Positions 43,566 through 52,846 of a DNA stretch of 64,000 nt are shown here, one piece after another. Location: assembly GCF_036924595.1 (NCBI RefSeq), contig NZ_JAZHRV010000001.1, positions 5,704,001-5,768,000 of the forward strand. Direction: 5' to 3'. This DNA is from Bradyrhizobium algeriense. Lineage in GTDB: Bacteria > Pseudomonadota > Alphaproteobacteria > Rhizobiales > Xanthobacteraceae. The position numbers and the translations under genes are program-made. Each line of letters opens with the position of its first letter. The first letter of the stretch is position 1. Under the pieces are notes generated by a model that did no database searches, had not been told where the DNA came from, and saw only the letters and a list, made by a program, of their open reading frames with translations.

Positions 43566-44054
43566 ATGGGCGCGCTTATGGCCGAGGACGATATCTATAT
43601 CGGCACACTTATGGAACAGTTCAATTTGCGGTTTGGGCTAAGTCAAACAGAACAGGGATTTTCCGGCGGCGGCAACAATGAAATTGCAGTGCTTCAGTCC
43701 GAGTTCGGAATTTTTCGTGCCGACCGGACGTTTGCCCAGAGCGCAAGATTGCTCGGTCTGGGCGGCCTGCAGAACAACCGCGCCAAGAACCGTTGGTTCA
43801 GTTTGCTGGACGTCCTTCCCAGGTTGGGATCGGACAAGGCAGGCGAGACGGGCGATCAGCGAATTGTTAAGGCATTGATGGCCAATTTCGGCGACGGCGG
43901 AAAGCTTCTCCCCTGCTTCATGAAGGCTCACGACTCGCGCGGCCAATACGGGCCGATCGTCATCGTCACCGAGCCGGACCGGCCAATCTTCTACATCGAA
44001 AAGGATTACCTCACGATCTCATTGCCGATGAAACCGGGCGGACAACCCGCATGA
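43566..44054 (+). CDS. Hypothetical protein coupled to a methyltransferase
   Basis: 162 residues. Readable segments include EDDIYIGTLMEQFNLRFGLS, AVLQSEFGIFRADRTFAQSA and VIVTEPDRPIFYIEKDYLTI. No membrane helix, signal peptide or known domain. ATG at 43566 follows TGGAGAG by 5 bases. The stop overlaps the next gene's ATG (ATGA), so it is translationally coupled to a SAM-dependent methyltransferase; the product may be its substrate, partner or chaperone. This is inference. Confidence 0.72.
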   Translation: MGALMAEDDIYIGTLMEQFNLRFGLSQTEQGFSGGGNNEIAVLQSEFGIFRADRTFAQSARLLGLGGLQNNRAKNRWFSLLDVLPRLGSDKAGETGDQRIVKALMANFGDGGKLLPCFMKAHDSRGQYGPIVIVTEPDRPIFYIEKDYLTISLPMKPGGQPA

Positions 44055-44713
44055 TATCCGCGGGGGCGATGGAAGCCGATCCCAGCGACCTCGCCCCCGT
44101 CCATGCCGCGATCGCGTCCTATTACTCGGCGAAGGTCGCCAAATTCGGCGCAACGCCGCTCGGCGTGGACTGGAGCTGCGTGCCAACGCAAGAACTTCGC
44201 TTCGTGCAGCTGTTGAAGCTGTGCGACTTCAGTTCGCCGTTCAGCTGCAACGACCTTGGCTGCGGCTACGGCGCGCTGATCGCCTATCTGGACCAGCGCC
44301 ACGCCGATTGTGCAATCGATTATGTCGGGATCGACCTCTCTGAGGCGATGCTCCGTCGCGCACGCCGCCTGTGGCGCAACCGCGCCAACGTCTCGTTCGT
44401 GCTCGGCCATGCCAGCCCAAGGGTAGCCGACTACTCGGTCGCAAGCGGTATTTTCAATGTCCAGCTCGATCAACCGCTGGCGATCTGGGAGAGATTTGTC
44501 GCCGAAACACTCGATCAATTGCACCGGACCAGCAGCCGGGGCTTTGCGGTGAATTTCATGAAGGCGCCGGCGGGTGGCAAGCCGGACCGGAAAGGGCTCT
44601 ACTCCACCCAACCCGACCGGTGGGCGCGATACTGCGCGGACCGGTTCGGATCGGCGACCGAAGTGCTCGACGATTATGGCTTGCGGGAATACACGCTGAT
44701 CGTGCGCCGTTAG
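44051..44713 (+). CDS. Class I SAM-dependent methyltransferase
   Basis: 220 residues with a SAM-binding motif I CNDLGCGYGALIAYL, motif II DYVGIDLSEAML and a late segment HRTSSRGFAVNFMKAPAGGK. The N-terminus (APVHAAIASYYSAKVAKFGA) is specific to a rhizobial-looking subgroup. The substrate cannot be read; these enzymes modify small molecules or protein ends. Coupled by ATGA to the preceding hypothetical gene. Convergent with the cyclase gene 19 bases away. Confidence 0.83.
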   Translation: MISAGAMEADPSDLAPVHAAIASYYSAKVAKFGATPLGVDWSCVPTQELRFVQLLKLCDFSSPFSCNDLGCGYGALIAYLDQRHADCAIDYVGIDLSEAMLRRARRLWRNRANVSFVLGHASPRVADYSVASGIFNVQLDQPLAIWERFVAETLDQLHRTSSRGFAVNFMKAPAGGKPDRKGLYSTQPDRWARYCADRFGSATEVLDDYGLREYTLIVRR

Positions 44714-44732
44714 CCGAACATGGGTGTCGACA

Positions 44733-47700
44733 TCATCTGGCGGTAACGGCCAGTCGAGCCCGAGCCTCTTCCAGCAATCGCGTGTAGATGCTGGCGCCGC
44801 ATGTATCGATCAACCTTTCCGCATCCTCGAGCAGTTGGTTTGCTCGGTTTTGGTCATTGGTGCTGTTGGCCGCAATGAGCGCGCGCGCTAACGTGATGCT
44901 GGCCCGGCAGTGCGCCAATCTCGCGCTGCGATCGCGCGAAATCGCGACGGCTTCCTGCGCCGTCTCCGCGGCGGCCTGGAATGCGCCGGCGTTCAATTGA
45001 GAATCCGCGAGGCTCGCCAGCAGCTCCGGTTCGATTTCCATCGCGACGCGCGCCTCACGGAGGTATTTGATGCCCTCACTGAAAGCTTCAACGGCGGCCG
45101 GGTAGTTGCGGGCGATGCCGAGGGCGGTGCCGGTGCAGGCATGCGAATATGTCCGCAGGTACGGAGTGCCCTGGCGAGCCGCCAGATCCGCCACCCGCCC
45201 CGCGTGCTCGCTGGCCATCGCCGCATCGTCGAAACACCATGCGAGGTCAACATACCCAAAATGGGCGATGAACTGGACGGTGGGGTCGATCAGCCCTGGT
45301 CCTATCGCAAGCATTCGGTCGAAGCAAAGGCTCGCCTCCTCGAACCGGCCGAGACGAACCAGAATGCGTCCGCGCAGGCTCATGATCCAGTGCTCGATGC
45401 TGTATCCCAGGAACTGATGATCGAAATCGGCAACGCTGGATACGGCGGCTAACGCCAGATCGTTTGCCGCAAGCGCCTCTCGCAGCAGACCGGCCCAGCC
45501 ATAGGCTTGGCTCAACGAAGCATTGAGGGTCGCGGCCCGCCCGGCATCGTTTCGCGAATCCGTCAGCGCCAACGCCTCCTTGACGATCCCGACATAGGCG
45601 TCGGCCTGTCCGCCGCTGGCCCCGGCTATTCGGCCTTCGACGAACAGCAGCAGCGGTATCATCGAGTCGTCGATGTCGCGCGCCCATTCCAATGCTTCCT
45701 GGATATAGGGCCCCGCCTCTTCCGACGTCATGCCCTCACGCCAGCCGAGCCAGGCGATCTGGCCGCTGGCGATGATCCTGAGCGAATCGTTCTCGCGGGT
45801 TCGCGGTCGTCCGGCTCTCAGCGAGCGGACTTTGTGCCAGTGCTTGATCGCCTGGGCCGGGCTGGTCGAACCGACCCAGCGTGCGGCTCGCGCGGCGTAT
45901 TCCGCAGCCGCGTCGATCTCCTGGGCCTCCTCAAAATGATACGACAGCAACGCCGCGAATTCGTTGAGCCGCTCCGGATAAAACTGCTCGATGGCTCGCC
46001 CCACCGCGGCATGGATACTGCCTCGTCGGGATCTAAGCTGCATAGAATACGCCACTTCCTGGATCAGTGGATGGCGGAAGCTGTAGCCGTGTCCATCGGG
46101 AGCGTTGCGCGGCTGCAGCAGGCCTGTCGAGCACAGGCGCGCCAGCAACGCTTCAACTTCACCCGCTTCCCGATCGGCGACGTGTTGCAGCACCGCCAAC
46201 TGGAATTCCTTGCCGATGATGGCGGCCGTCTGCAACAGGTCGCGCTCCAAATCCAGCAGCCGGTCGATGCGGGCCCCGATCACCGCCTGGACCGTCGGCG
46301 GCAGGACGTCGGAGATGCTCGCGATGCCGAGCCGGTAATCGCCCTCTTCTCCAACGAGCGTGAGACGCTCCTTGAGCGATCGAATGAGCTCTTCCGCAAA
46401 AAACGGGTTACCGCCGCTCCGCTCGACGATTCGTTGACGAATTTCGGCGAGCTCCTGCCGTCGTCCCACCAGCTGGTCCACGAGCAGGTCTGTATCCGTG
46501 GGATTGAGTTCGGCGAGTTCGATCTGCTGATAGTTGGAAGACCGCATCCATGGTGCGGAATAGGCCGGGCGGCAATTCACCACCAGACAGGTCTTCGTGG
46601 ACGCCACGGCGTCGACCAGCGTGGCGACAAACTCCTCGCTCGCCTGGTCAAGCCAATGCAGATCTTCGATGATGATGACGGAAGCCACGACACCGCGCTG
46701 CCGGACCATATGGCGGACAATGTCGAGTAATCGGACGTTACGCGCCTTCGGATTAAGCCATGCGCGCGATTCCTGGCCGTATTTGATCCCGAGGAAGTCA
46801 CACACCAGCGGCAGGTCGGCTTCAAAAGTCGAGCCGAGTTCGGCGAGACGCTCGGCGATCCGTCGCGCGGCTTGCTCTGTATCATCGTCCGGCGTCACGT
46901 TGAAATAATTCGAGCGCAGGAATTCAAGGACCGGCTGCAACGGCGTCGCCGCACCATAGGGTTGCGCGCGCGCCTCGAACACCGGGATCAGGCGTCCGCG
47001 GCACCATTCGGCAAACTCGTAGCAGAGACGGCTCTTGCCCGTACCAGGCGCCCCCACAATGCCGGTCACGCGCGATGCACCTGTCTCGACGGCCGCCAGC
47101 GTTCGCTGCAGCAGGCTCATTTCCCGGTCGCGTCCAAGAAAGGACGTCAGGGTAACTCCGCGGAATTGCTGGCTCGCAACCGCAGGCTTCAGGCCCTTTA
47201 GCAGGAACAACTCCATCTGCTCGGGCACGCCGCGCAAGCGATGGCGGCCGAGCCGATCAACATCGCAGAATGCGCGGGCAAGCCGATAGGTTTCTTCCGT
47301 CAGGCAAATTCCACCCGGATCGACCTTCGGGGGCAAACGGCTGGCGAGATGAATGGTGACCCCGTAGGCGCCGTGCTCGCTCGCCTTGTCCGCCAACGGC
47401 GCATCCGCAACGATCGCGCCGGAGTGCAAGCCAATACGGACGGCCATCGCCTCCTTGCGGAGCATGGGAGCATCGCGAATGGCCAAGGCTGCCTCGCACG
47501 CCAGCAGCGCGTGGCCTTCCTGCGCGCGAGGGGCACCGAAGAACGCCAGAATACCATCGCCCAGTGTTCGAACAACAGTGCCTTCGAACCGCTCAACCGC
47601 CTCGCACATGGTATCGAGCACCGGCTTGAGCCGTTGCATGGCCTCCTCGGGATCGAGCCGCGCTACCAATTCCGTGGAGCTGACAAGATCGGCGAACAGG

Positions 47701-47930
47701 ACGGTTACCTGTTTGAATTCACCGCGAACGACGTTGCCGAGATGCGGCACGCCTGACGCATGCGCGGGCCGGCCGACCGCTTGCAGGGAAACCCCGCAGC
47801 TCCCGCAAAAGGCAGCAGCCGGCGGATTCAAATGGCTGCAGCTCGGGCACCCGATCGGGAGCGCAACGCCACACCTCTGGCAGAATCGGTTAGTTGCCGG
47901 ATTCTGTTCGCCGCACTGCTGGCAGAGCAT
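44733..47930 (-). CDS. Zinc-ribbon / adenylate-guanylate cyclase / AAA ATPase / TPR protein
   Basis: 1065 residues in four parts. Two N-terminal zinc ribbons (Cys3, 6, 17, 20 and Cys28, 31, 42, 45). A class III cyclase domain (about 70-240): metal Asp81 in VLFADLVSST, second metal Asp in LGDGILAFFGAP, and TIHLASRL where the usual Asn is His, as often in this AAA-fused group. An AAA_16 ATPase with Walker A GAPGTGKS and Walker B VIIIEDLHWLD. A long C-terminal TPR-like solenoid. This architecture is common in rhizobia as a signalling enzyme; the cue is unknown. The substrate (ATP or GTP) is not settled from sequence. Confidence 0.9.
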   Translation of the reverse strand: MLCQQCGEQNPATNRFCQRCGVALPIGCPSCSHLNPPAAAFCGSCGVSLQAVGRPAHASGVPHLGNVVRGEFKQVTVLFADLVSSTELVARLDPEEAMQRLKPVLDTMCEAVERFEGTVVRTLGDGILAFFGAPRAQEGHALLACEAALAIRDAPMLRKEAMAVRIGLHSGAIVADAPLADKASEHGAYGVTIHLASRLPPKVDPGGICLTEETYRLARAFCDVDRLGRHRLRGVPEQMELFLLKGLKPAVASQQFRGVTLTSFLGRDREMSLLQRTLAAVETGASRVTGIVGAPGTGKSRLCYEFAEWCRGRLIPVFEARAQPYGAATPLQPVLEFLRSNYFNVTPDDDTEQAARRIAERLAELGSTFEADLPLVCDFLGIKYGQESRAWLNPKARNVRLLDIVRHMVRQRGVVASVIIIEDLHWLDQASEEFVATLVDAVASTKTCLVVNCRPAYSAPWMRSSNYQQIELAELNPTDTDLLVDQLVGRRQELAEIRQRIVERSGGNPFFAEELIRSLKERLTLVGEEGDYRLGIASISDVLPPTVQAVIGARIDRLLDLERDLLQTAAIIGKEFQLAVLQHVADREAGEVEALLARLCSTGLLQPRNAPDGHGYSFRHPLIQEVAYSMQLRSRRGSIHAAVGRAIEQFYPERLNEFAALLSYHFEEAQEIDAAAEYAARAARWVGSTSPAQAIKHWHKVRSLRAGRPRTRENDSLRIIASGQIAWLGWREGMTSEEAGPYIQEALEWARDIDDSMIPLLLFVEGRIAGASGGQADAYVGIVKEALALTDSRNDAGRAATLNASLSQAYGWAGLLREALAANDLALAAVSSVADFDHQFLGYSIEHWIMSLRGRILVRLGRFEEASLCFDRMLAIGPGLIDPTVQFIAHFGYVDLAWCFDDAAMASEHAGRVADLAARQGTPYLRTYSHACTGTALGIARNYPAAVEAFSEGIKYLREARVAMEIEPELLASLADSQLNAGAFQAAAETAQEAVAISRDRSARLAHCRASITLARALIAANSTNDQNRANQLLEDAERLIDTCGASIYTRLLEEARARLAVTAR

Positions 47931-48181
47931 CCGAATCTCTCAAAGGGTCTGGATTGGACCAACGAGGAAACAGTCTCATTCTGCCGCACGGGCCGGGACC
48001 GATCGGCATTCGTATAAAAGCATCATTCCTTGAAATCAGCTAGCAACCTGTTTGTATCGGCTTGGCCATTGAACGCGCGCCAATGATACGCCTAGGGTTG
48101 AGGCAGAATATTGACTCAAGTACCGATTGTGATCACGCAGCGTCGATTCCGTCACCTTCAGCGGCCGACCGAGTTTCCGCC

Positions 48182-48583
48182 CTACCCCACCTTGAATTTG
48201 GTGTAGGCCTCGTTGGTCGCGATGATCACGTGCTCGGCACAGCCATTGGTACGGTGCGGGTCGCAGCGCGTCTCGTAGTCCGCCGACGTCATCATGTCGA
48301 TGAAAGCGGCGACCGTTGGATAGTAAACCAGCGGCAGATAATCCCAGGTGTTGCCGGCTTCTGCGCCGAGCGCGACCGCCTTGGCGTCGCCGGTCCACAG
48401 CAGCGTGCCGCCGCGCGCCTTGATCATCGGCACCGTGAGCGCGCTATAGCGCAGATAGGCGTCCCATCCCGATCCGTCGCCGTCGAGCGAACGCTCGCGA
48501 AACCGCATCAGGTTCACCATCACCACCGGCCCGTCGTGGTCCAATTCCTCAAGACCCCTGACATTCAACAAATCCACGCCCAT
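48182..48583 (-). CDS. DUF1330 domain-containing protein
   Basis: 133 residues of the ferredoxin-like DUF1330 family: GPVVMVNLMRFRERSLDGDG, YLRYSALTVPMIKARGGTLL and WDYLPLVYYPTVAAFIDMMT. Dimeric alpha/beta-barrel family with no general function. No signal peptide. Stands between the cyclase gene and an EamA transporter. Confidence 0.82.
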   Translation of the reverse strand: MGVDLLNVRGLEELDHDGPVVMVNLMRFRERSLDGDGSGWDAYLRYSALTVPMIKARGGTLLWTGDAKAVALGAEAGNTWDYLPLVYYPTVAAFIDMMTSADYETRCDPHRTNGCAEHVIIATNEAYTKFKVG

Positions 48584-48698
48584 CGATCGGCACCTCGCAG
48601 GTCAACAAAAGCGCAAAGACAATGCACAGGACATTGTAGCATTGCACGCATGGGACTTGTCGTGTGGCGGAAAATCCGGCCTATCTGGCCTCGCGACC

Positions 48699-49637
48699 AT
48701 GACCCAGCCCGCACCAGCGCCGCCTGCTCTTCATCCTCTCAGGTGGCTGAACAACCAGCCTTATCTGTTGCTGAGCCTGACCTCGCTGTTCTGGGCGGGC
48801 AACATCGTGCTGGCGCGCCATGTTGCCGGCCATGTGCCGCCCTTGACGCTGTCCTGCGTCCGCTGGATCGGCACCTTTCTGATCCTGCTGCCCTTTGCCT
48901 GGCCGCACCTGAAGCAGGACTGGCCGGTGCTGCGCGCGCATCTGCCGATGATGCTGTTTCTGTCATTGGTCGGATTCGCCTACAACAACGCGATCTCCTA
49001 CTGGGCCCTGCAATACACCGAGGCGCTGAACGCGCTGTTGATCCAGTCGGCCGGACCGCTGTTTGTCGCGTTGTGGTCGCTGGCGCTGTTCGGCATCCGC
49101 CTGACCGGCGCACAGCTCGCCGGCATCACCATCTCGCTCGCCGGCGTCCTGACCATCATCCTGCGCGGCGATTTTGGCGCACTCGCCAGCATCAGCTTCA
49201 ACCGCGGCGACCTGATGTTTGCCAGTTCACTGGTGTCGTTCGGGCTGTATTCGGCGCTGATCCCGCGCCGGCCGGTGACGCACGCGCTGTCGCTGATTTC
49301 GTTCACCACCTGTTGCGGCGCGCTGATGCTGGTGCCGTTCTCGATCTGGGAATTCTCGACCGGCGCCACGCTGAAGTTCGACTTCATTTCGATGGCGACG
49401 CTGGGCTATGCCGTGATCTTTCCCTCGACGCTGGCCTATCTGTTCTTCAACCGCGGGCTGGCGCTGATCGGGCCGAACCGTGCCGCGCCGTTCTTTCATC
49501 TGGTGCCGGTGTTCGGCTCGGCGATGGCGATCCTGCTGCTCGGCGAAAAATTGCGGATATTCCATCTGGCGGGCTATGTGCTGGTGCTGGCCGGCGTCGT
49601 GATCGCTTCCAGGCGGGCCTCGGCGAAGAAGACTTGA
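48699..49637 (+). CDS. EamA-family (DMT) transporter, paralogue
   Basis: 312 residues, ten helices: NNQPYLLLSLTSLFWAGNIV, YWALQYTEALNALLIQSAGP, SLISFTTCCGALMLVPFSIW and APFFHLVPVFGSAMAILLLG. It shares motif order and much wording with the gene at 38328-39257, so the two are paralogues. Start MTQPAPAPPALHP at 48699. Probably an efflux carrier; the substrate is unknown. Confidence 0.88.
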   Translation: MTQPAPAPPALHPLRWLNNQPYLLLSLTSLFWAGNIVLARHVAGHVPPLTLSCVRWIGTFLILLPFAWPHLKQDWPVLRAHLPMMLFLSLVGFAYNNAISYWALQYTEALNALLIQSAGPLFVALWSLALFGIRLTGAQLAGITISLAGVLTIILRGDFGALASISFNRGDLMFASSLVSFGLYSALIPRRPVTHALSLISFTTCCGALMLVPFSIWEFSTGATLKFDFISMATLGYAVIFPSTLAYLFFNRGLALIGPNRAAPFFHLVPVFGSAMAILLLGEKLRIFHLAGYVLVLAGVVIASRRASAKKT

Positions 49638-49737
49638 GCCGGCCTGCGGCGTGGCGCCGTACCGGCTTCCCCTTTCGATCCGGGCAGGCTAGCTTGCCGG
49701 CCAATTCAACATAAAAATAACTTGAGGAAACAACGAT

Positions 49738-50715
49738 ATGTTCGCGTTATGGAAACGGTACCGGCACGTCGCCGCAGCGGCTCCCCTGATGCTGGCGATG
49801 ATCGCCACGGCTTCCGCGCAGGCGCCCTACCCGAACCGCAACATCACGCTGGTGCTGCCGTTCGCCGCCGGCAGCGGCACCGACACCACGACGCGCCTGA
49901 TCGGGAAAGAACTCGGTACAGCCCTCGGCGTCAGCATGGTGATCGAGAACAAGGCGGGCGCCAACGGCTCGATCGCGGCGAGCCATGTCGCCCGCTCCGC
50001 GCCCGACGGCTACACGCTGTTCGTGACGACGAATACGTCGCATTCGGCCAATCCGTATCTGCTGAAGAACATGACCTACGATCCGGTCAAGGATTTTACG
50101 CCGATCGCGCGGACCGGCGACCTGCCGTTCATGCTGGTGATCCATCCGGACGTCCCGGCCAATTCGGTGGCCGAACTGATCGCGCTCGCCAAGAAGGAGC
50201 CGGGCAAATACTCCTACGCCAGCGGCAGCTCGTCGGCGATCGTGTCGGGCGCAACCTTCGCCCGCCTCGCCGGGATCGATCTGCTCCACGTCCCCTACAA
50301 GAGCTCGCCGCCGGCGCTGACCGATTTGATCGCCGGCCGCGTCTCGATGATGTTCATCGATGTCCCGACCGGCCTGCCCCACGTCAACGCCAAGGCGCTG
50401 AAGGCGCTTGCGGTCACGACCAAAAAGCCCTCGGCGCTGCTGCCGCACCTGCCCACCATGGACGCCACGGTGAAGGGTTTCGACATCACCTCATGGCAGG
50501 GCTATTTCGGCCCGGCCAACATGCCGAAGGATGTGGTCACCAGGCTGAACGCGGAAATCCGCAAGGTGATCGAGCGGCCCGACATCAAGAGCCAACTCGC
50601 CGAGCGCGGCATGGAGGCGTTCTCCGGTACGCCGGAAGAGTTCGACGCCTTTGTGAAGGACCAGCTCAAGGTGTGGGAGAAGCTGATCACGGAAGCGGGG
50701 ATCGAGAAGCAGTAG
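49738..50715 (+). CDS. Tripartite tricarboxylate transporter substrate-binding protein (TctC/Bug)
   Basis: 325 residues: a signal peptide (about 1-28, TASAQ) followed by YPNRNITLVLPFAAGSGTDT, LIGKELGTALGVSMVIENKA, GANGSIAASHVARSAPDGYT and LHVPYKSSPPALTDLIAGRV, the Bug receptor signature. These periplasmic receptors bind small carboxylates for TctAB permeases. No tctA or tctB is next to it, so it is an orphan receptor as is common in this group. GAGGAAAC lies before the ATG. Confidence 0.9.
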   Translation: MFALWKRYRHVAAAAPLMLAMIATASAQAPYPNRNITLVLPFAAGSGTDTTTRLIGKELGTALGVSMVIENKAGANGSIAASHVARSAPDGYTLFVTTNTSHSANPYLLKNMTYDPVKDFTPIARTGDLPFMLVIHPDVPANSVAELIALAKKEPGKYSYASGSSSAIVSGATFARLAGIDLLHVPYKSSPPALTDLIAGRVSMMFIDVPTGLPHVNAKALKALAVTTKKPSALLPHLPTMDATVKGFDITSWQGYFGPANMPKDVVTRLNAEIRKVIERPDIKSQLAERGMEAFSGTPEEFDAFVKDQLKVWEKLITEAGIEKQ

Positions 50716-50733
50716 GACGGGACCGCACTGCGT

Positions 50734-50766
50734 AAGGTGGGCAAAGCGAAGCGTGCCCACCTTTTA
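50734..50766 (+). terminator. Hairpin terminator after the Bug receptor
   Basis: AAGGTGGGCA and TGCCCACCTT form a perfect 10-bp stem with a 10-base loop, followed by TTTA. The downstream stretch to about 50835 repeats GGTAGGCACGG and CCCACC-like words, part of a common rhizobial intergenic repeat. Confidence 0.7.
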
Positions 50767-51408
50767 CGTTGCGAGCCGTTGATGGATGGTAGGCACGGCG
50801 CAAGGGCGCCTTTTCCCACCCTGCGGGTGCGGGCCTCAAATGCTACGAACTTGCCAATTCCTTTGTGCTTGAGCTCCTCGAGCAACTTCGGATCGTGTAA
50901 GGAAATCGTGCGACGTGAGAATGAGCAGCGGACCGCTCGCCGTGAGCAGTAAGAGCGATTTCATCGGACTCTCCCTCGCGGTTGGGCTGAATTCACGCGT
51001 CATGTCCGGTCTGGTTGGACAGTTTCGCTGACGCTCCCAGTATAAGCCAGTTCACCGGTGATAACGATTCCAGGGGGCATGATCTTGTACTGTCGGACGG
51101 TCCCGGGATGCTCGGTCGCATCGAGGTAAGTGACGCGCATGTCCGGGAAGTCGGGTTCGCCATTCCGCCTTCGCTGCTAGCCTCGCGCTGACGAGGCGAT
51201 CGAATGAGTGCGTTCACTTCCGAAATTGGCACCTTGAGACATGCCGACGGACTCTGAGAATGTCCGCCCATCGGGGAGGACCGGAGGTGATCTGGTTATC
51301 GCTGGCTTTCAGCGCGATGCCTTGGTCTGTATGGCAAATGCAGGGAACTTTCGGTTCCTCTCCGCGTCATCCAAAGTGACGCGATAAGGCTTGGCGCGGG
51401 AGAGTGCC
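50767..51408. other. Gene-poor region holding a thioredoxin-like relic
   Basis: Apart from the relic at 51000-51240 (minus strand) there is no convincing gene. The first 70 bases extend the repeat that begins at the terminator. Confidence 0.45.
51000..51240 (-). pseudogene. Frameshifted thioredoxin-like fragment
   Basis: On the minus strand one frame reads LKVPISEVNALIRSPRQREA, the other continues with PDFPDMRVTYLDATEHPGTV, then RQYKIMPPGIVITGELAYTG, ending SVSETVQPDRT and TGA at 51000. Joined at a frameshift near 51155, this has the order helix, strand, helix, cis-Pro loop (MPPGIVI) and strand of a thioredoxin-fold protein. No CxxC is present. Probably a decayed gene; identification is by pattern only. 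Confidence 0.5.
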
Positions 51409-52635
51409 ATGTCGAAGACCTGCATTGGAATCGCCGTTGTCGTTCTGGCCACCCTGCTGTCGAGTCCGGCCCTGGCCGGAGTGCGTCTTGGCATCGGTCC
51501 CCTTGGGGTCGCAAGATTCGCGGTAACCCGCGTATTGTCACTGGGGGGATTACATCACGGTCGTGCCCTTGCTCGTCACGGCCAAATCCGAACGGCTTCG
51601 CTCAAATCGCAAAACGTGCGCAACGCCATGGAATCGGGGCTTCGCAACCCGGCGGTGCGCAGGCAAATCGTCGCGGCTGCAGCGTTGGCAGGTTGGCATG
51701 GCGGTCAAACCGCGAAGGGGTGGTGGCGGCACGGCGACGGCGGATATGGATGGGTCGGGCCGCTGTTTTGGCCATTCGCCATTTACGATATCTACGACTA
51801 CACCATCTGGGAGGACGGCATCGGCTTCTGGGACTACGGTTATCCTGACATCTATGCCGCGATCTTTGCGCCTTACGGCCGTGATGATCTCGCCGCCTAT
51901 ACGGGACCGAGCCCACGCGGCCGAAGACATCGCAGAGTCCCTCCGCTACAGCAGTTCTGCGGCGATGACAGCCCCGAAATTGCCGGCCTCCCCATCAATC
52001 AGATTCAGCAGGCGATACAGCCGAATGAGGCGCAGCGCGCCGCTTTGGACGATCTTGCCAACGCATGGATCTCGGCCGCCCAGAGGATTCGGGCGTCGTG
52101 TCTGACGCAGACGCCGTTCACGGCACCGGGCCGGTTGACCGTCATGCACCAGCGCATCGGGGCGATGATCGAGGCAGTGCTAGCCGTGCGGCAGCCGCTG
52201 GGGAAATTCCATGACCTGCTGGAAGACGAACAGGAAGCACGGCTCAATGCACTCGCCGAGGATCGACGCAGGACGTTCGCCGCAAGCAGGGCCACGGAAG
52301 CGCCTGCCCAAGGTTGCGGCGCGGCGCAACAACCAGCCGTGTTGCAATGGCCGGCGGACGAGATCGAGGCCAGGCTACGACCGAACGATACTCAACGCGC
52401 GGCTCTTAAAGTGCTGCAGGACGCCAATGCCAGGGCCGTCGACATCCTGACCGCCGAATGCCAGCCGAGAGACGCGATCACACCATCCGCTCGCCTTGAC
52501 GCAGTGGACGTGCGGCTCGTTGACATGCAGCAAGCGGTCTATCTGGTGAGCGCCGCGCTCGAGGGCTTCTATGCTACGTTAAGCGACGAGCAGAAGGCGC
52601 AGTTCGAGGCGATCGGACGAAAACGAACGGCGTAA
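51409..52635 (+). CDS. LTXXQ-motif (Spy/CpxP-like) secreted protein, tandem domains
   Basis: 408 residues with a signal peptide (MSKTCIGIAVVVLATLLSSP, ALAG) and two related helical domains with LTXXQ-family features: one around IQPNEAQRAALDDLANAWIS, the second around LRPNDTQRAALKVLQDANAR and LVSAALEGFYATLSDEQKAQ. CpxP/Spy proteins with such repeats are periplasmic chaperone-like dimers responding to envelope stress. The region 90-150 (GWVGPLFWPFAIYDIYDYTI) is aromatic-rich and unusual for the family. GGGAGAG precedes the ATG at 51409. Confidence 0.83.
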   Translation: MSKTCIGIAVVVLATLLSSPALAGVRLGIGPLGVARFAVTRVLSLGGLHHGRALARHGQIRTASLKSQNVRNAMESGLRNPAVRRQIVAAAALAGWHGGQTAKGWWRHGDGGYGWVGPLFWPFAIYDIYDYTIWEDGIGFWDYGYPDIYAAIFAPYGRDDLAAYTGPSPRGRRHRRVPPLQQFCGDDSPEIAGLPINQIQQAIQPNEAQRAALDDLANAWISAAQRIRASCLTQTPFTAPGRLTVMHQRIGAMIEAVLAVRQPLGKFHDLLEDEQEARLNALAEDRRRTFAASRATEAPAQGCGAAQQPAVLQWPADEIEARLRPNDTQRAALKVLQDANARAVDILTAECQPRDAITPSARLDAVDVRLVDMQQAVYLVSAALEGFYATLSDEQKAQFEAIGRKRTA

Positions 52636-52846
52636 TTTCCCGATCGGTTGCCATCGCTGAACCGCAGCCCGATCCAGAGGACTGCTACGTCCCCACGGTC
52701 ACAGCAGCATAGGACAAGGCAAGCTGCCGCAATGGCGCGAGGGCACAAACTAAATGCCATCAGCGCCGCAGCCTGGCGGCGATCTCGGCGATGACGGCAT
52801 TCTTCGTCTTTCATTGATATTCTCGCTGATCGCAGTGTTCGCTAAA

